Source of the DNA: Kineococcus mangrovi | GTDB lineage: Bacteria > Actinomycetota > Actinomycetes > Actinomycetales > Kineococcaceae | Direction: 5' to 3' | Assembly: GCF_041320705.1 (NCBI RefSeq) | Contig: NZ_JBGGTQ010000010.1 | Coordinates: 1 to 64,000, forward strand | Length of the DNA: 64,000 bases | Part shown: in pieces, positions 23,264-32,408 of the stretch | Position numbering within the stretch: the stretch's first letter is position 1 | Layout: the number at the start of each line of letters is the position of its first letter | Translations under genes and position numbers: made by a program | The notes under the pieces: generated by a model | Told to the model about the DNA's origin: nothing | What the model saw: only the letters and a program-made list of their open reading frames with translations | Databases searched by the model: none

Positions 23264-23899
23264 ATGACGATGCACGACCGCCCGTTGGCGAAGACAGCTG
23301 CCGGATTGCTCAGCGTGGGGGTGTTGCTGGCCGGGTGCGCCACCGGCGACGCCGAACCGGCCGCCGCCCCGACGACCTCCACGAACGGGACCAGCGCCGA
23401 CTCCGAAGAGCACGAGGGACACGAGCACCACGGGGGGCACGGAGACCACGGGGGGCACGAGCACCACGACCACGCCCCCGACGGTGGTCCACCTCCCGCG
23501 GGCATCACCGAGGCGGCCGCTGCGACCTACCCGGTGGGAACCGAGGTCCTGCTGCGCGCTGACCACATGCCGGGGATGGACGGGGTCACCGGCACCGTGG
23601 TGGGGGCCTTCGACACCACCGCCTACTCCGTGAGCTACACGCCGACCACCGGAGGGTCACCGGTCGAAGACCACAAGTGGGTGGTCCAGGAGGAGCTGCG
23701 CGACGCCGGTCCCGACCGGCTCCCCGCTGGAGCCGAGGTGGTCTTGGACGCCACCCACATGAGCGGCATGCAGGGGGCCACGGCGACGATCGACAGCTCC
23801 ACCGACGAGACGACCTACATGGTCGACTTCGAAGCCGACGGCATGGCGATGGTCAACCACAAGTGGGTCGTGGAGAGCGAGATGGAGCCCGCTGCCTGA
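23264..23899 (+). CDS. YdhK-family (DUF1541) lipoprotein, 211 aa
   Basis: A secreted lipoprotein: a short basic N-terminus, a hydrophobic segment and the lipobox LLAGC with Cys25 as the lipidation site. A His/Glu/Gly-rich linker with many HH and GH pairs (about residues 48-75) could bind metal. Two DUF1541 repeats follow, each with an HMxGM motif, a Tyr-rich strand and an HKWV ending (about residues 90-145 and 150-205). YdhK-like proteins are often found near copper or other metal-resistance genes, so a periplasmic-side metal role is plausible but unproven. The ATG at 23264 has GAGGG upstream; a GTG at 23252 and an ATG at 23270 are alternatives. No metal transporter is adjacent. Confidence 0.82.
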   Translation: MTMHDRPLAKTAAGLLSVGVLLAGCATGDAEPAAAPTTSTNGTSADSEEHEGHEHHGGHGDHGGHEHHDHAPDGGPPPAGITEAAAATYPVGTEVLLRADHMPGMDGVTGTVVGAFDTTAYSVSYTPTTGGSPVEDHKWVVQEELRDAGPDRLPAGAEVVLDATHMSGMQGATATIDSSTDETTYMVDFEADGMAMVNHKWVVESEMEPAA

Positions 23900-24207
23900 C
23901 CTGCCTCCGCGCAGGAGGACCGCACGCCCAGTTCGTCACCCCGGCAGCACCGGCGGCCGGACGCCCCGAGCACCTCGACCCACGCACTCGCCGACGTGCT
24001 CTCGAAGCACCGGTCCGCGTCAGCAGGAGCGGGTTCCGTCAGAGCGGTGCACCGCGCCCCGGCGGGTGCAGGAGTGCACCCGTCCACCGCGACCACGGTC
24101 CCCGAGGACGAGCTGACGGAGGGAGGCGGTCAGCGCCGAGCCGCAGCGCGAACCGCTGCACCCGGCTCACCCTGTCCCGGGGCTCTCGCCACCCAGCCGC
24201 GGACCCG
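23900..24207. other. Intergenic region between convergent genes
   Basis: There are 308 bp between the YdhK-like gene and a minus-strand HAD gene. The only structure seen is an 8-bp hairpin with a 4-nt loop (CGGGTGCA at 24063-24070, TGCACCCG at 24075-24082), which may act as a terminator. No coding frame here has protein-like composition. Confidence 0.4.
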
Positions 24208-24906
24208 TCAGACGAGCCGGACCCGCACCCCGTCGGGGCCGTCGTCCAGGCGCACCTGCGACAGCAGCGGCACGACGAGGTCGGCGTCCAGGGGACCGTC
24301 GGGGTGGGTCGTGCGCACGGCCAGCGTCGCGCACCCGGCGGCCCGCGCCGCGGCCAGCCCGGCGGGGGCGTCCTCCACCACGAGGCAGTCGGCGGGGTCG
24401 ACCCCCAGGCGCTGCGCCCCCAGGAGGAAGCAGTCCGGGGCGGGTTTGCCCCGGGCCACGTCGTCGAAGGTGACGAGCACGTCGGGATCGGGCAACCCCG
24501 CCGCGCGCCGGCGGGCGTCGGCCAGCGGCGCCGAGCAGGAGGTGACGACGGCCCAGCGCCGCGGGGTCAACCCGGCCAGCAGCTCCGCGACCCCCGGCAG
24601 CTGCACGACGCCGGCGACGTCGGTGACCTCCAGCTCGGTGATGCGCGCCGCGGCCACCGCGTAACCCTCCGGGCCGACGAGGTCGGCCACGATCTCGGGT
24701 GCGGGGCGGCCGTGCCCGTGCGCGCGCAGCAGCGCCTCGCCGCTCACGCCGTGCTCGATCGCCCACGTCGTCCAGGACCGCTCGATGGCGGCCGTGGAGT
24801 CGACCAGCGTGCCGTCCATGTCGAACAGCACCGCGGCGAAGGTGCGGTCCAGGACGCGCTCGGGGGCGGCGCCGTCGGCGGGGAGGGTCGCGGGGAGGGG
24901 TTCCAC
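24208..24906 (-). CDS. HAD-IA family phosphatase, 232 aa
   Basis: A haloacid-dehalogenase hydrolase acting on a small phosphorylated metabolite. Motif I DMDGTLVDS has nucleophile Asp29 and Asp31. Motif II is VTSCSAPL, motif III the Lys in GKPAPD, and motif IV VVEDAPAG. The cap is the helical C1 type, as in phosphoglycolate phosphatases and DOG-type sugar phosphatases; the GKPAPDCFLLGA stretch fits the sugar-phosphatase branch. The GTG at 24906 has a TAGGGT box 6 nt upstream. Substrate is not predictable. Confidence 0.85.
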   Translation of the reverse strand: MEPLPATLPADGAAPERVLDRTFAAVLFDMDGTLVDSTAAIERSWTTWAIEHGVSGEALLRAHGHGRPAPEIVADLVGPEGYAVAAARITELEVTDVAGVVQLPGVAELLAGLTPRRWAVVTSCSAPLADARRRAAGLPDPDVLVTFDDVARGKPAPDCFLLGAQRLGVDPADCLVVEDAPAGLAAARAAGCATLAVRTTHPDGPLDADLVVPLLSQVRLDDGPDGVRVRLV

Positions 24907-24912
24907 CGCCGC

Positions 24913-24918
24913 ACCCTA
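24913..24918 (-). promoter_or_regulatory. Predicted -10 box, leaderless start of the HAD gene
   Basis: TAGGGT on the minus strand ends 6 nt before the GTG at 24906. Confidence 0.5.
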
Positions 24919-24976
24919 CGACGCCGTGCCGGGGCCCGGCCGGTGCCGGGGTGGGGACCGTGCGGACCGGCCCCGC

Positions 24977-25885
24977 TCAGGGCAGCAGGACGATGCGCCC
25001 CTGCCGGTGCGGGCGTTCGGCCGTCGCGAACGCCTCGACGACGTCGTCGAGGGCGAACGCGCCCGCGATGGGCACGTGCAGCCGGTCCTCGGCGAGGAGG
25101 TCGACGAGCTCGGCCAGCACCTCGGCGCGCCGGGGGGCGACCGGCCCGAACTCCAGGTCGGCCTCCAGCGGCAGCGTGGCCACGCATCGGGAGGCGGGGA
25201 CCTCGAGGGCCTCGGCGAGGTGCTCGACGTCGGCGCCGGTGGTGTCCACCACGACGTCGACGCGTCCGGCGCGCTCGTGCACGACGCGGGCCAGCGCACC
25301 GGCGTCGGCGGGGGTGACGGCGTCCGCGCCGTGCGCGTGCAGCCAGTCGTGGTGCACCGGCTCGGCGACGCCGACGACCTCGGCCCCGCACAGCCGGGCG
25401 AGCTGGACGACGAGGGTGCCGACGTCGGAGGCCGCCCCCACGACGAGCACGACGTCGCCGTCGCCGACCCCGGTGGACTCCACGCACGTCCAGGCCGTCA
25501 CGCCGGCCACGTAGAGGGCACCGGCGACCTCCCAGGAGACGGAGGCGGGTTTGCGCACGAGGGAGCTCTCCGGGACGACGACGGCGTCGGCGTGCCCGCC
25601 CTGCTCCGGGCTCCAGCCGAGCACCTCGTCGCCGACCGCGAAGCGGCGGGCGCGGGACCCGACGTCGGTGACGACCCCGGCGAACTCCGAGCCGGTGGCG
25701 GCCGGGAAGGCGCGCGGGTACAGCTCGGCCAGGGCGCCCTCGCGCGCGGCGGACTCCCCCGCCGTCACGCCCGAGGCGCGGACGGTGACGCGGACCTCGG
25801 TGGGGTCGGGCCTGCGGGCGGGGACCTCGACGACGCGCAGGACGTCGGGACCGCCCCACCGCTCGAAGCGGACGACTCTGCTCAC
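24977..25885 (-). CDS. MDR-family NADP-dependent oxidoreductase, 302 aa
   Basis: A medium-chain dehydrogenase/reductase of the quinone-reductase/enoyl-reductase type. The N-terminal GroES-like half opens VRFERWGGPDVLRVVEVP, and EFAGVVTDVG and GDEVLGW are family motifs. The Rossmann half has VLVVGAASDVGTLVVQLA as the nucleotide loop (about residue 150). The zinc-binding cysteines of alcohol dehydrogenases are absent, as expected for quinone-oxidoreductase-like members. The GTG at 25885 fits the domain start; the open frame runs far upstream but without domain content. Substrate is unknown. Confidence 0.85.
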   Translation of the reverse strand: MSRVVRFERWGGPDVLRVVEVPARRPDPTEVRVTVRASGVTAGESAAREGALAELYPRAFPAATGSEFAGVVTDVGSRARRFAVGDEVLGWSPEQGGHADAVVVPESSLVRKPASVSWEVAGALYVAGVTAWTCVESTGVGDGDVVLVVGAASDVGTLVVQLARLCGAEVVGVAEPVHHDWLHAHGADAVTPADAGALARVVHERAGRVDVVVDTTGADVEHLAEALEVPASRCVATLPLEADLEFGPVAPRRAEVLAELVDLLAEDRLHVPIAGAFALDDVVEAFATAERPHRQGRIVLLP

Positions 25886-26119
25886 GCGGGCAGCGTGTCC
25901 TGCGCGGCCGGGACGGGGCAAGCCCGTGCTGTGCTGGGCGGGTGACCCGCGGGTCCTCGCGCGGGCCCCGGTGCGGGCTCGGCGCGGGCCCGGTGCCCGC
26001 GACTGCGCCGGACGGGCGGTTCCGCAGCCGCGAGCTGCACCCGGGCCCCCGTGGTGCCGATCCCCAGTCGTCACCTGCAGCCGGCCGGGTGCCCCCTCGA
26101 CCGGGAGCGCTGCACCCCC

Positions 26120-28345
26120 ATGACCCGTCGCACCGTCCGACCCCGCGCGAGCGCCGCACCCGGCACGTCGGGGTCCTGCACCCGCGCGGTGGTGCCGCTC
26201 GTCGCGGTCGTGCTCCTGGCCCTCGCCGCGGCCCTGCTGTGCCCGGGCCAGGCGGTGGCCGTGCTGCGCACCGGGGCCGGCGCCCTGGTCCTGGCGCTGC
26301 TGCACGAGCGCGTGCGCCGGGTGGAGGCCGAACGGGACGTGTGGCGGTGGTTCCGCACCGCGGTGCTCGTCGCGACCGCCGGGTCCGCGCTCGACCTCGC
26401 GGCCGGCGTCCCGCTCGCCCTGACCGGGGCCGGTCTCGCGGGCTGCGCCCTGTTGTACCGCGGCCTCATCGTGTGGAACCGGACGAGCACCCGCACGGCC
26501 GACCCGGGCGACTGGCTCAACGGGATCAGCGCCATCTTCGCCGTCGTCGCCGTGGCCGACCTGGTCCTGGCGGCCACGGGCCGGCCGCTGCCGGCGGTGG
26601 TCGGGGTGCAGCCGGTGCTCGTCGGCGCCGCCGCCCTGTTCGTCGTGCTCGGCACGACGCTGACGGTGGCGGTCATGGCGGCGCTGCTGACCGACCTGCG
26701 GCCCTGGGTCCTCAGCGCCGGGACGGGCGCGGCGCTGGCCGGGCTGGTGCTGGAGGGGACCGGCCGGCCCGGGTGGGCGGTGCCCGGGGCCGCGGCCCTG
26801 GTGCTCAGCGTCGGGATCTCCTCGCAGCTGCCCGTGCGCCCGACCCGGCCCCAACCCGCCACGACGCAGTCGCTGACGGTGGGCGCCTTCGTCGTGCTGG
26901 CCGCCGGGGTCGCGGTGCTCGCCGGGGCCACCCGCCTGCCGCCGCAGGCGACGACGCCCGCCGTGCTCTGGGCCGCGGCCGCCGTCGTCGGCGTCAGCTT
27001 CCGCGTCGTGCACCTCATCGGCGACCTGTCCTCCCTCGCCGTCCGGCAGCAGGAGGCCCTCACCGACGAGCTGACGGGGCTGGCCAACCGGCGCGCCTTC
27101 GACCGCGCCCTCGCCGCACCGTCCCCGGGGCGGGCGCTGCTGGTGCTCGACGTCGACCGCTTCAAGGAGGTCAACGACCGCTACGGCCACCACACCGGGG
27201 ACCGGCTGCTGGCCTCGGTGGCGCAGCGGCTGACCGGGACCGTCCCGGACGGTGCGCTCCTGTGCCGCCTCGGCGGGGACGAGTTCGCCGTCCTCGTGCC
27301 CGACCCCGACGAGGGGACCGCCCTGGCCCTGGCCGGCGAGCTGCTGGCCGCGGCGGGGGCGGACGAGCGGCGGACCGGCGTGAGCATCGGCGTGGCGACC
27401 GACGGGGCGACCGGCGGGGCGGCGGGGGACGGTGCGGAGCTCTTCCGGCGCGCCGACACCGCCATGTACCAGGCCAAGGCGGCCCGCTCCGGCGTCCGGC
27501 TCTACGACGCCGTCCTCGACGCGGCCGCCCGCCGGCGGGCGGGCCTGGCGGACGACCTGCACGCGCTGTGGCGCGAGGGCTCGGCCGACGGCACGGTCGA
27601 CCAGCTCGAGGTCTTCTACCAGCCCCAGGTCGCGCTCGCCGACGGCCGCGTGCGCGGGGTGGAGGCGCTCGTGCGCTGGCGGCACCCCGTGCTCGGGTTG
27701 CTGCCCCCCGCGGCCTTCCTGGACGTGGTGGAGGACGAGGGCCTCACCGGTCCGCTCACCGTGCACGTCCTGCGGACGGCCGCGCGCGACGCCGGCCGGT
27801 GGCGCGCGGGCGGGTGGCCGGAGCTGTCGGTGTCGGTGAACCTGTCCGGTGACCACCTGTCCGACCCGGCGCTGCTGCCCCTGCTGCAGGACGTCCTGGC
27901 CGGCGGCCTGGACGCGGCGGCCGTCGTCCTGGAGGTCACCGAGACCGCGCTCGTGCAGGAGGCCGACGCCGGGCTCGACCTGTGCCACGCCCTGCGCCGC
28001 CTCGGGTTCGGGTTGAGCATCGACGACTACGGGACGGGGTACTCCTCGCTGGCCCACCTCAGCGACCTGCCCGCCACCGAGCTGAAGGTGGACCGGTCCT
28101 TCACGCAGCGGCTGCTGACCGACGGCGGGGTGCGCGCCATCGTGGCCGCCACCGTCGGCCTGGCGCACGAGCTCGGGCTGCGGGTCGTGGCCGAGGGCGC
28201 CGAGGACCTGCCGACGGTGGACGCGTTGCGCCTCCTGGGCTGCGACGACGTCCAGGGGTTCGTGCACGCCCGCCCCATGCCGGTCGGCGACCTCGGTCCC
28301 TGGCTCGTCGCGCACCACCGCGCCCCGTCGGCGGCGCAGGGCTGA
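26120..28345 (+). CDS. Membrane GGDEF-EAL protein (c-di-GMP turnover), 741 aa
   Basis: The N-terminal 300 residues contain about eight hydrophobic helices forming a membrane sensor of unnamed type. The GGDEF domain has an intact GGDEF at 385-389, so diguanylate cyclase activity is possible. The RxxD inhibitory site expected five residues before it is missing. The EAL domain has EAL at 515-517, and the [32 protein letters not shown] and VAEGAED motifs needed for c-di-GMP hydrolysis are kept. Both activities may therefore be present. The ATG at 26120 is preferred; the extra residues from an upstream GTG at 26051 have no helix. Confidence 0.9.
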   Translation: MTRRTVRPRASAAPGTSGSCTRAVVPLVAVVLLALAAALLCPGQAVAVLRTGAGALVLALLHERVRRVEAERDVWRWFRTAVLVATAGSALDLAAGVPLALTGAGLAGCALLYRGLIVWNRTSTRTADPGDWLNGISAIFAVVAVADLVLAATGRPLPAVVGVQPVLVGAAALFVVLGTTLTVAVMAALLTDLRPWVLSAGTGAALAGLVLEGTGRPGWAVPGAAALVLSVGISSQLPVRPTRPQPATTQSLTVGAFVVLAAGVAVLAGATRLPPQATTPAVLWAAAAVVGVSFRVVHLIGDLSSLAVRQQEALTDELTGLANRRAFDRALAAPSPGRALLVLDVDRFKEVNDRYGHHTGDRLLASVAQRLTGTVPDGALLCRLGGDEFAVLVPDPDEGTALALAGELLAAAGADERRTGVSIGVATDGATGGAAGDGAELFRRADTAMYQAKAARSGVRLYDAVLDAAARRRAGLADDLHALWREGSADGTVDQLEVFYQPQVALADGRVRGVEALVRWRHPVLGLLPPAAFLDVVEDEGLTGPLTVHVLRTAARDAGRWRAGGWPELSVSVNLSGDHLSDPALLPLLQDVLAGGLDAAAVVLEVTETALVQEADAGLDLCHALRRLGFGLSIDDYGTGYSSLAHLSDLPATELKVDRSFTQRLLTDGGVRAIVAATVGLAHELGLRVVAEGAEDLPTVDALRLLGCDDVQGFVHARPMPVGDLGPWLVAHHRAPSAAQG

Positions 28346-28495
28346 GCGGGGACCCCGCCGGGGCGCCGGGCGAGGCGGGGGGCGTCCCCGGGTCCGCCAC
28401 GGGTGCGCACCCGTCGTGCGTCGTCGACGGCAGGGGCGGGGGCGCACCGCGGCACGAGGGACCGCGACCGACCTGCGCCGCGCCCGGTGTCCTCC

Positions 28496-28501
28496 TAGGG
28501 T
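28496..28501 (+). promoter_or_regulatory. Predicted -10 box, leaderless start of the beta-PGM/GH65 operon
   Basis: TAGGGT ends 7 nt before the GTG at 28509. No ribosome-binding sequence precedes the start. Confidence 0.45.
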
Positions 28502-28508
28502 TCGCACC

Positions 28509-29279
28509 GTGCTGGGACTGCCTGACCACGTGACCGCGCTGCTGTTCGACCTCGACGGGGTCCTCACCGACACCGCCGCGGTCCACGACCGGGCCTGGAC
28601 GGCGACCTTCGACGCGTTCCTGCGCGCGCACGCCGAGCACACCGGGGAGGAGTTCCGCGCCTTCGACCCCGACGACGACTACGCGAGGCACGTCGACGGC
28701 AAACCCCGCGCCGACGGCGTGCGCGACTTCCTCGCCTCCCGTGGCGTCGTGCTGCCGGAGGGCTCGGCGGACGACCCCGCGGACCAGCCCTACGAGGACA
28801 CCACCGTCGCCGGGCTGGGCAACCGCAAGAACGAGGACCTGCTGCGGCGCATCGAGACCGACGGGGTGGACGTCTACGAGGGGTCGCGGCGGTACCTGCG
28901 AGCCGCGCGCGAGGCGGGGCTGCGCCGGGCCGTCGTGTCCTCCAGCGCGAACACCCGGCAGGTGCTCGAGGTCACCGGGCTGGCCGGGCTCGTCGAGGAG
29001 CGCGTCGACGGGGTGACGTTGCGCGAGCAGCACATCGCCGGCAAACCCGCGCCCGACAGCTACCTCGCCGGCGCTCGCGCCCTCGGTGTCGACCCGGGCC
29101 GGGCGGCCGTGTTCGAGGACGCGCTATCCGGGGTGGCCGCGGGCCGCGCCGGCGGGTTCGGCGCCGTCGTCGGCGTGGACCGGCACCCCGGGCGGCCCGG
29201 GCACGCGGACGCGTTGCGTGAGCACGGCGCGACGCTCGTCGTCACCGACCTCGCCGACCTGCTGGGGACCTCCTCGTGA
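28509..29279 (+). CDS. Beta-phosphoglucomutase family protein, 256 aa
   Basis: A HAD-superfamily mutase expected to interconvert beta-glucose 1-phosphate and glucose 6-phosphate. Motif [10 protein letters not shown] has Asp14 (phosphoryl acceptor) and Asp16 (acid/base). The cap contains the substrate-loop stretch [15 protein letters not shown], and the core has [14 protein letters not shown] and FEDALSGV. The stop overlaps the start of the GH65 gene by 4 bp (GTGA). This pairing is the standard phosphorolytic route for disaccharides: the phosphorylase supplies beta-glucose 1-phosphate to this enzyme. Confidence 0.9.
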   Translation: MLGLPDHVTALLFDLDGVLTDTAAVHDRAWTATFDAFLRAHAEHTGEEFRAFDPDDDYARHVDGKPRADGVRDFLASRGVVLPEGSADDPADQPYEDTTVAGLGNRKNEDLLRRIETDGVDVYEGSRRYLRAAREAGLRRAVVSSSANTRQVLEVTGLAGLVEERVDGVTLREQHIAGKPAPDSYLAGARALGVDPGRAAVFEDALSGVAAGRAGGFGAVVGVDRHPGRPGHADALREHGATLVVTDLADLLGTSS

Positions 29280-31630
29280 TCTCCCAGGAGACCTTCCCCG
29301 TCGAGCCCTGGCAGGTCCGCGAGACGCAGCTGGTGCTGGACCTGCTCGGGTCCTCCGAGTCGGTGTTCGCCCTGTCCAACGGCCACATCGGGTTCCGCGG
29401 CAACCTCGACGAGGGTGAACCCCACGGCCTGCCCGGGACCTACCTCAACTCCTTCCACGAGGAGCGGCCGCTGCCCCACGCCGAGGCCGGTTACGGCTAC
29501 CCCGAGGTCGGGCAGACCGTCGTCAACGTCACCGACGGCAAGCTCGTGCGGTTGTTCGTCGACGACGAACCGTTCGACGTGCGGTACGGGACGCTGCTCG
29601 CGCACGAGCGCGTGCTGGACCTGCGGGCCGGGACGCTCGCGCGGACCGTGGACTGGACGTCCCCGGCGGGGCAGCGGATCCGGGTCCGCTCGACCCGCCT
29701 GGTCTCGTTCGTCCAGCGCGCCTGCGCCGCCGTCGAGTACGTCGTCGAGGCCGTCGACCAGCCGATCCGGGTCACGCTGCAGTCGGAGCTGGTGGCGAAC
29801 GCGGCGATGCCCGAGCAGTCCGGGGACCCGCGGGTGTCCGCCGTCCTGCGCTCGCCCCTGCAGGCCGTCGAGAGCGACTGCGGTCCGGCCGGGGCCACCC
29901 TGGTGCACCGCACCCGGGCCAGCGGCCTGCAGATGGCCGCCGGCATGGAGAACCACGTGGACGCGCCGGGCCGGGCGCACGTCGAGACGCACCGCGCGCA
30001 GGACTGGGCCCGCACGACCGTGGTGTCCATGCTGGAGCCGGGGCAGGAGCTGCGGCTGACGAAGTTCCTCGCCTACGGCTGGTCGGCGCTGCGGTCCACG
30101 CCCGCGCTGCGCGACCAGGTGGCCGGAGCCCTCTCCGGCGCCCGGTTCACCGGGTTCGCGGGCATGCTGGAGGAGCAGCGCGCCTACCTGGAGGAGTTCT
30201 GGGACGCCGCCGACGTCGAGGTCGAGGGCGACGCCGAGGTCCAGCAGGCCGTGCGGTTCGCGCTGTTCCACGTCCTGCAGGCCGGGGCCCGGGCCGAGCA
30301 GCGCGGCATCGCCGCCAAGGGCCTGACGGGTCCGGGGTACGACGGGCACACGTTCTGGGACACCGAGGCGTACGTCCTGCCGGTGCTGACGTACACCTCC
30401 CCGCAGGCGGCCGCGGACGCGCTGCGCTGGCGGGCCCGCACGATCGAGCCGGCGCGGCAGCGGGCCGCCGAGCTCGGCCTGGGCGGCGCCGCGTTCCCGT
30501 GGCGGACGATCCGCGGGCAGGAGTCCAGCGGGTACTGGCCGGCCGGGACGGCGGCGTTCCACGTCAACGCGGACATCTCCGCCGCCGTCGAGCGGTACCG
30601 CATCGTCACGGGCAGCGAGGACCTCGAGACCGACGGCGGCCTGCTCGTGCTCGTCGAGACGGCCCGGCTGTGGATGTCGCTGGGGCACCACGACGCGCGC
30701 GGCGGCTGGCACGTGGCCGGGGTGACGGGGCCGGACGAGTACACGGCCGTCGTGGTCGACAACCTCTTCACCAACCTGGCCGCGGCGCAGAACCTGCGGG
30801 CGGCGGCGGAGGCGTGCGGTCGCCACCCCGACCTGGCCCGGTCCCTCGGCGTGGACCTGGAGGAGCAGGCCACCTGGCGGGACGCGGCCGCGGCCGTCAC
30901 CGTCCCCTACGATGAGGACCTGCGCGTGCACCAGCAGTGCGCGGGCTTCACCCAGCGGCCGGAGTGGGACTTCGAGGGCCACCGGGAGTACCCGCTGCTG
31001 CTGCACTCGCCCTACTTCGACCTCTACCGCCGGCAGGTCGTCAAGCAGGCCGACCTGCAGATGGCGCTGTTCTGGTTCCCCGACGCGTTCACGGCCCAGG
31101 ACAAGGCCCGCGCGGTCGACTACTACGAACGCCGGACCGTGCGGGACTCCTCGCTGTCGGCTGCGGTGCAGGCGATCACGGCGGCCGAGGTGGGTCACCT
31201 CGAACTGGCCCACGACTACCTGTACGAGGCGGCGACCGTCGACCTGCGCAACCTGCACCACAACACCGGCGACGGCCTGCACGTGGCCTCGCTGGCCGGG
31301 ACCTGGCTCGCGCTGGTCCACGGCTTCGGCGGGATGCGCGACACCGGCGGCGCCCTGCGGTTCGACCCGCACCTGCCCTCGGGGGTGTCCCGGCTGCGGT
31401 TCACGATCCGCTGGCGGCAGGCCAAGCTGTGCGTCGACGTCCACCCCGACGCGGTGACGTACACCGTGCGCGACCACGGGTCGAGCATCGACCTGCGCCA
31501 CGGGGACGAGGAGCTGACCGTGCGCTCCGGTGAGGCCGTGACACGGCCGGTCACGCCCCTCGTGCCCCTGCTGCCCCGACCTCAGCAACCGCCCGGCCGC
31601 GCCCCGCACCACCGCGAGCACCACGCCTGA
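29276..31630 (+). CDS. GH65 disaccharide phosphorylase, 784 aa
   Basis: A glycoside hydrolase family 65 protein, most likely a trehalose, maltose or kojibiose phosphorylase that releases beta-glucose 1-phosphate. The N-terminal beta-sandwich opens with [20 protein letters not shown]. The (alpha/alpha)6 barrel has [12 protein letters not shown], and the general acid Glu488 lies in [14 protein letters not shown]. The phosphate-loop region [12 protein letters not shown] and the C-terminal beta-sheet follow. The Pro/His-rich tail of about 25 residues is not part of the fold. It is translationally coupled to beta-PGM. Which disaccharide is cleaved cannot be decided by eye. Confidence 0.9.
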   Translation: MISQETFPVEPWQVRETQLVLDLLGSSESVFALSNGHIGFRGNLDEGEPHGLPGTYLNSFHEERPLPHAEAGYGYPEVGQTVVNVTDGKLVRLFVDDEPFDVRYGTLLAHERVLDLRAGTLARTVDWTSPAGQRIRVRSTRLVSFVQRACAAVEYVVEAVDQPIRVTLQSELVANAAMPEQSGDPRVSAVLRSPLQAVESDCGPAGATLVHRTRASGLQMAAGMENHVDAPGRAHVETHRAQDWARTTVVSMLEPGQELRLTKFLAYGWSALRSTPALRDQVAGALSGARFTGFAGMLEEQRAYLEEFWDAADVEVEGDAEVQQAVRFALFHVLQAGARAEQRGIAAKGLTGPGYDGHTFWDTEAYVLPVLTYTSPQAAADALRWRARTIEPARQRAAELGLGGAAFPWRTIRGQESSGYWPAGTAAFHVNADISAAVERYRIVTGSEDLETDGGLLVLVETARLWMSLGHHDARGGWHVAGVTGPDEYTAVVVDNLFTNLAAAQNLRAAAEACGRHPDLARSLGVDLEEQATWRDAAAAVTVPYDEDLRVHQQCAGFTQRPEWDFEGHREYPLLLHSPYFDLYRRQVVKQADLQMALFWFPDAFTAQDKARAVDYYERRTVRDSSLSAAVQAITAAEVGHLELAHDYLYEAATVDLRNLHHNTGDGLHVASLAGTWLALVHGFGGMRDTGGALRFDPHLPSGVSRLRFTIRWRQAKLCVDVHPDAVTYTVRDHGSSIDLRHGDEELTVRSGEAVTRPVTPLVPLLPRPQQPPGRAPHHREHHA

Positions 31631-31909
31631 CTCCCCCGGCCCGACTCGCCCGGCCTGACTCCCTGCACCGACTCCCCGCCCCCGGGAGCGCCGTCGGGGA
31701 GCGGGTGCCGTGTCGTCGGCGGGTCCGAGGGCGAGGAGCCCGGCCTGGGCGCCGTCGTCGGGGTGCTCCCACGTGGAGGCGACCGTCGTCATGGCCCCGC
31801 TGACCTGCACGACGGCCGTGGCCGGGGCCGAGCGCGGCGCGTCGCCGGCCCGCAGGCGGAAGACGTTCTCGCCGGTCCAGGTCCCGGGGCGGTCCACGGA
31901 GAGGGGCAC
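31631..31909 (-). pseudogene. 3'-truncated remnant of a small actinobacterial protein gene
   Basis: On the minus strand a GTG at 31909 opens a frame with real protein character for about 65 residues (RPGTWTGENVFRLR, TTVASTWEHPDDGAQAGLL, then LALG). This matches, from memory, the first half of a family of about 150-residue actinobacterial proteins with a GxWxGxNxFRL start. After that the sequence turns into Arg/Gly low complexity and runs, without stop, antisense into the GH65 gene. The 31631-31680 junction is full of GACTCCC-type repeats. I read it as a gene whose 3' half was deleted. Confidence 0.45.
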
Positions 31910-31941
31910 GATCCGAGCCTCGTGACCGGTGAGGGCACGCG

Positions 31942-32394
31942 TCAGGACGGCGAGCGGTGCAGCCTCACGGCGTGGCGGGCCGCGGCGCGCCCGCGGCGGC
32001 GGTCCCCGGCGGCGTCGTAGGCCATCGCGAGGCGGTACCAGGCGCCGGCGTCCTGCGGTGACGCCTCGACCTCGGTCCGGGCCTCCTCCCAGGCGCGGGA
32101 GCCCGCGGCGCGGTCGATGCGACCGGCCGCGGTGCGCTCGAGGTCGTCGACGGGCAGTTCACCCCGCTGCGCGAGCTCGCGGCCCAGGCGCTCGGTCGCC
32201 AGCCCGAAGAGGAGCTCGCGCACGACGGCCCACAGCCCCACGAGCGGCAGCAGGAACAGGGCGATGCCCAGGAGGACGCCCGCCCACTCCCCGGTGCGGA
32301 TCAGCTCGTAGCCCAGGCGGCCGAGGAAGACGAAGTAGAACAGCAGCGCCGCGACGCTGACCGCGATGACGACCTTGGCGCGCACGCCCGCCAC
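31942..32394 (-). CDS. Membrane protein with TPR-like tail, 150 aa
   Basis: Two membrane helices (about residues 7-27 and 38-60) are followed by a helical cytoplasmic tail. Its last 45 residues (WEEARTEVEASPQDAGAWYRLAMAYDAAGD) look like one tetratricopeptide repeat. No enzymatic motif is present. The GTG at 32394 lies 14 bp after the dapB stop, with a GGGCGAGGG ribosome site, so it is probably the distal gene of the pnp-M16-dapB operon. Actinobacterial homologues occur in this same place next to dapB. Function is unknown. Confidence 0.7.
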   Translation of the reverse strand: MAGVRAKVVIAVSVAALLFYFVFLGRLGYELIRTGEWAGVLLGIALFLLPLVGLWAVVRELLFGLATERLGRELAQRGELPVDDLERTAAGRIDRAAGSRAWEEARTEVEASPQDAGAWYRLAMAYDAAGDRRRGRAAARHAVRLHRSPS

Positions 32395-32408
32395 TGCCCT
32401 CGCCCCCG

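Noticed and set aside
23815-24096. 93-codon minus-strand frame after the YdhK gene
   Set aside because: It partly overlaps the YdhK 3' end antisense and has no ribosome site or family resemblance.
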